A stretch of 64,000 nt of DNA from Puffinus mauretanicus (lineage: Eukaryota; Chordata; Aves; Procellariiformes; Procellariidae). This document shows positions 59,599 through 64,000 of this stretch, piece after piece. The notes beneath the pieces are model-generated. The model worked only from the letters and a program-made list of their open reading frames with translations. It was not told the origin of the DNA and did no database searches. The position numbers and the translations under genes are program-made. The stretch lies in NCBI GenBank assembly GCA_023333565.1, contig JAJKFH010000413.1, positions 1-64,000 of the forward strand, read 5' to 3'. Every line of letters starts with the position of its first letter. Within the stretch, counting starts at the first letter, position 1.

Positions 59599-59975
59599 CT
59601 TTCTCTTCTTAAAAGTGCAGAGTGATGAGACTGGGGACAGAAAAATAGCAGTTATGGTAAGTTGCACAGTTCTGAGCATAGCCTTTTACTCCTAGATTTC
59701 TGAAAAGTTATTACAATAATAAATTACTACTGTAAAGCCTATGAATATTAATTTAAACTTTGCCTTAGGATTTGGTTTTTCTTTTTTCTTTTCTCTTTTA
59801 GACTTTCTGGACTCTGTTCTGCTAAAACTACCGGTATACATTCTGGCTTTTTCTGTTAACATATTCAAGGAAGGAGAGGTTTTGTCTGCTTGTTTCATCA
59901 TTTATATTCTTTTGGGTTTTCTTCACTTCACTTGTGGTACCATCAGCTTCAAGGTAGCAAATTAAAATACAGCAA
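59599..59975. other. Spacer between LTRs, nothing recognised
   Basis: 377 bp, AT-rich, with a pyrimidine tract near 59778-59805. No feature seen. Confidence 0.55.
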
Positions 59976-60770
59976 TGTGATGGGTTGGCCTCAGCTGACA
60001 GTAAAGCACTCACAGTGATACTCACTCACTCCCCTTCTCTCTCCAGCAGGAGGAGGGGAGAAAATAGGAAGAACAGGAGAGAGAAAGCCTGTGGGTTTAG
60101 ATAGACAGGGAGTTTGCTTACCAATTACTGTCACAGACAAAACTGACTCAACTCAGGGAATCTAACTTAAATTATTACAATTAAATATGAATATTTGAGT
60201 ATTGATTCAGGTATTTGGAAACAAAACCAAAAAGAGTGAAATATTTGCACATCTATAGAAAACACCTTCCCTCGCCTCCTTTGCCAGGCTCAGCTCCACT
60301 CCTTCGCTCCAGACTCCTCTCTTACCCTGTGTGAAATGGCCATCCGTTACACTAAGTCCCTTCAGTGAGGCAACAGAAGGCACCAGGTGGCCTCACAGTC
60401 ACAACTTCGTGGTTTCTCCCCACTGCTCCCTCTCACTCTTTCCTCCGCCATGGGTCCTCCATGAGCTGCCATTCCTGTCAGGAATCTCTGCTTCGCCATG
60501 GAGCGCATCCTCCCTCTCCTTCTTCTCTGACCTTGGTGTTAACAGGGCTGTTTCTCACACTTCTTTCCTTACTCTTCACTGCCAGACACCATTTTTTGCT
60601 CTTTCTTAGATATATTTTCACTAAGGTGCCATCAGCTTGGCTGAGGGGCTCAGCTGTGTCCTAAAGTGTGTCCATTGGAACCGGCTGGAACTAACTGTGT
60701 CTGGCACGAGAGAAGCCAAAGTTTGTAGAAAAGTGGCATAACCAAGCTGCTCTCTGTTTCAACATCAAGT
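59976..60770 (-). repeat. Third LTR of this family, diverged (about 795 bp)
   Basis: Plus strand starts TGTGATGGGTTGGCC and keeps the family order: GTGGGTTTAGATAGACAGGGAG, TTACTGTCACAGACAAAACTGACT, GCTGCCATTCCTGTCAGGA, and GGCTGGAACTAACTGTGTCTGGCA. The repeat block is shorter. The far end is uncertain by about 30 bp. Confidence 0.68.
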
Positions 60771-63700
60771 CCAACTGTAATAAGGTGTTTGGCTGCATGC
60801 TTTACACTCAACCATGGGATGCTGTTATGGATGTGTGTACAGGCTGGCATGCTGGGCCTGGCCAGAGTCCCGTTACTGTCCACAGGGGGACACAGTTACA
60901 GGAAGCAGAGAGAGAAAGGTGAGCCAAGAGGAAAAGAATAGGCTACATTTCAAAACAGGAATAATCAGCAGGCATGTTTCAGTCTGACAACCAGAAAGAC
61001 TGTAAGGAGAAAGTCCGCTGGAATAAAATATTTCTAGGAGTGTTCCCTGAGCTGAAGAGGCTCTTGCCTTTGTTCTGGGTAGTAGTCGCCGCATGTCATG
61101 AGTAACAGCCACCAGTAAGGCTTAAAAAAAATGACATAATTCGGAGGTTCCAGTTCATTTGTAATTGTTAAAGATTTGTGAACAAAGAAGAATATTTTGT
61201 GAAACAATGTGAAGAATGCTTTGAGTGAAATTTAGTGTTAATGGTAATATTTGTCTCCTAAGGAAGAAAAACAACATAGAAATAGCTAGTATGCACAATA
61301 CATTGGTATTTTTAAGCCAGCAAAAACTGAGATTTGAAGTCTTCTAACATTATTTCCATTTAGAAAGAAATTTGTCATGCAGAATAAGGATATTTTCGTA
61401 GCATTATTCATTTATTTATAAAATATACGTGTGCCAGTTCTCCTGAGAGGCAGCAGAAACACAGCTGTATGTGGGCCATGCTCTTTCTCAGAAAGCCTCA
61501 GGCCAAGTTCCTTTACCCTCTCACAAGAAACAGCTTTCTTGTCCTGCTCCTCTCCTGGGAACTGTGCAGGATCACAGGCAAACTACAGATTTTCTGTTGA
61601 CTATTCACACCACATTTTTATCTCAGCTCTCAAGTTTGACCCCTTTGTCCCCACAGTCCCCCCTGAGCTGTGTGATTTTGCCATGTGATCTGAGCAGCCT
61701 CAGCATCCTTTCTGTCCACTGCTGTCTGTAGTAAAGATGGGCACCCATTCAATTTAGTACTGTCTACCTTTGCTTCCCAAATTCCTAATGGTAGACATTA
61801 ACACCTCAGTTTTTATTTTTTCTTTGTCTTAAGTTCAGGTAATCTCTGGCTTTCAACAAGGGGTTCATGTCTTTTTAATTTTTGACACTGTAGTCAGGGT
61901 TGTCCTGTGCTGAATTGCACAGCTTGGTGCTTCACCTTGACTCACACAGTTCAGTGGGACTTGCAAAGGGGTTGGTCAGAAATGATGAGACAATGACAAC
62001 AGAATCTGCCCATCTCTAGTTGTATTCCCTAGATACAGTAAATCTGTAATTACCTTTTTCTCTTCCTTCCACTCCACCTCTTATGCCCCTCTTCTCTTGC
62101 ATTACAAAGTGTTTTGTTTTAGATCACCTCTTGCTCTTTCATGTCCTTACACGGGGCACAATATAGTTCCTTTATTGGGTTAGCTCTGATGGTTTAACTA
62201 TGCTGACAGAGTGGCTCTAAGAGCACACCCAACAGAATGATTTTTTTGTCCTTAGTTTCACCATCTGATGACATAAGCCAAACTGACAGAATCACATTTT
62301 ACTGGCAGCGTATCTGCATACATAGAAGAGGTTTTACCAGCTTAGATATATCAAAAAGGAGAAAAAGTTTTTCATGGTTTTGTATCCCTAGCTCTGTGAT
62401 TGAGACCAAGACTGGGACTCTAGCATTCATGGCTTTCTGTATTATTGGTCTTCCTGTAACCTTTTTTTTCTGTACTTACATCCTTAACTTAAATTAGTAG
62501 TAAAACCAATCAATATTGAGATTTCCCTTCCTTGGCTTTCTTTCTATGTCTTTATATGGATCACATTTATAATGAAACAATTCAGAGAGCTCTGGTATTC
62601 ACAAAGTTATCATAATCTCTTCATCTTTCAGTGGGATGTGTCTTTTTTTAGCTTAGTATTCTATAGATTTTACACTTGTTTTTTTCTTTTCCTCCAAGTT
62701 TTCTCTTGGATAGCTCTCTGAATATCACCACACGTGATATTCATTATCTTTGTGTAGTGTCATTCAGACTTAACTTTATGAAGTATTCTGTTCCATGCTG
62801 TCTTTTTTTTATCAGAATATAGCATAAGCGTTCTGGCACTGTTACACAGTTGGTAATCATATTTTACAACCATCATGAAATCCTTAAGAGCTCTTTAAAT
62901 TTTTATATCCTGAGTTCCCCCAATATACTCTTCTTCACTCCAAAATTCAAGTCTGATATGCTATCTCCATGCCGTACATTGTCATAATAAAAATCAGGAA
63001 AAACAAAAGAAGAAACATGAATGTATTTGCCCCATTCATGAACTATGCAAGTGTGCACATGTTCATCATATATTCAGGGTATTGTATTTAATTCTCTTTT
63101 TAAGAAGAATTATTTATTTAGCTTTCTCTATTTTTAAGTCGGTCATTTTGATCTATAGGAAGTTGCAGGTTTTGTATTCATGTATTATCTTTCTGTTTTT
63201 CCTAATAAATGTCATTTTCAGTGCTTTTATTTATTAACCTTTTATTAACAAACTTTTCTAGGAAATAACATATAAAATGCAATATTGATTTATAATTGTC
63301 ATCGAATCTACTGCTCATTGTGGTATATCAGAAAAAGGAGTATGAACAAAACCAAATTTAATAGAGAACTGATTAATCTCATTATTTGTACTACATCTCC
63401 ATGAGAATCCAAATGAGTGCCATTTATTATCTTATTCTATTCTATTCATTTATTTTTGTTGCAGAAACTGATTTTTTATTTAACTCAGGTGTCAAAGCTT
63501 TTTAAAGAATTTGTTTTTCAAATTATCATCATGATGACATCAGTTAGCTTTGAGTTTGTAGCTTAGTTCATAGAGAAGGAATAAACAAAATATGTTATGC
63601 ACTAATGAATAGCAGTTCACTGTATTTGTTACAGTAATATAGAGTGAATACCCCAGTTCTGACATACAGATTGCTGTGCACTAAACTGAGAATCACTGTT

Positions 63701-64000
63701 CTTTGGTACAGTTTTGTTGCTTTATTCACTTAGAGATGATGTGCTGGAAGAAAGAAGATGAATTTTCACTTCCAATCCTGCAAATTCAAACCTGATGTTT
63801 TCTACCAAACAGAGGTAAACATCATCATTTTGAGTAGCAAAAATAACATTGGCAGAAGGCTGAGCTGAGGAAGTCTAATCTTAATTTTCTTTTCAAAATC
63901 AATGAGTTTAATTGACCCACTCTTTTATCTGAGAGGGGTGCGATGTGTAATGTAAGTCTAGAAGACTTTGAGTTTTCTTGGTAGCCATTTACTGTTAGTG
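60771..64000. other. AT-rich noncoding DNA, no gene recognised
   Basis: No ERV, CR1 or ORF of note. Pyrimidine-rich on the plus strand around 61750-62800. Short chance frames only. Confidence 0.6.

Overview
This is 64 kb of AT-rich vertebrate DNA, almost certainly from a bird. The evidence is the repeat content: CR1 LINE fragments with the (ATTCTATG)n-type 3' end and several families of avian endogenous retrovirus (ERV) LTRs. I found no host protein-coding exon, rRNA, tRNA, CRISPR array or bacterial-type operon that I can defend. The window reads as a gene desert or a very large intron whose recognisable content is layered retroelements. Repeat names are from memory of family architecture, without a library search.

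Layout: 1-3542, 5' half of an ERVL/spuma-like provirus on the minus strand: 5' LTR, tRNA-Lys-type primer site, an uninterrupted gag, and a frame-shifted protease-RT region running off the window start. 3543-3897, probable LTR remnant. 4381-4896, solo ERVL-type LTR (minus). 10423-15550, a nested complex: a plus-strand LTR split by a 1.8 kb CR1, a noncoding ERV interior, a second CR1, and an LTR of the same family in the opposite orientation. 15551-28229, long repeat-poor AT-rich DNA. 28230-33948, a decayed class I (gammaretrovirus-like) provirus with both LTRs and remnants of gag, pol and the env tail. 34220-34780, solo ERVL-type LTR with a perfect 5-bp target duplication. 36590-38011, deleted/mosaic CR1 copies. 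40170-42000, CpG-rich LTR-derived patch. 45598-47574, an unusual patchwork of a 167-bp direct repeat and a truncated LTR. 54576-55150, CR1 (minus). 55882-60770, three solo-type LTRs of one family, all minus strand.

Functionally, these are genomic parasites. Only the ERVL-like gag is a long uninterrupted reading frame. Its hydrophobic N-terminus, lack of CCHC zinc knuckle and in-frame amber stop before protease make it the most interesting protein. The most interesting DNA-level signals are (a) 482 bp about 99% identical between two LTRs 9 kb apart, abruptly bounded, suggesting gene conversion or templated copying; (b) the 167-bp near-identical direct repeat beside it; and (c) the inverted LTR pair at 10.4-15.6 kb. 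I do not claim a new biological system; these are the places worth a second look.
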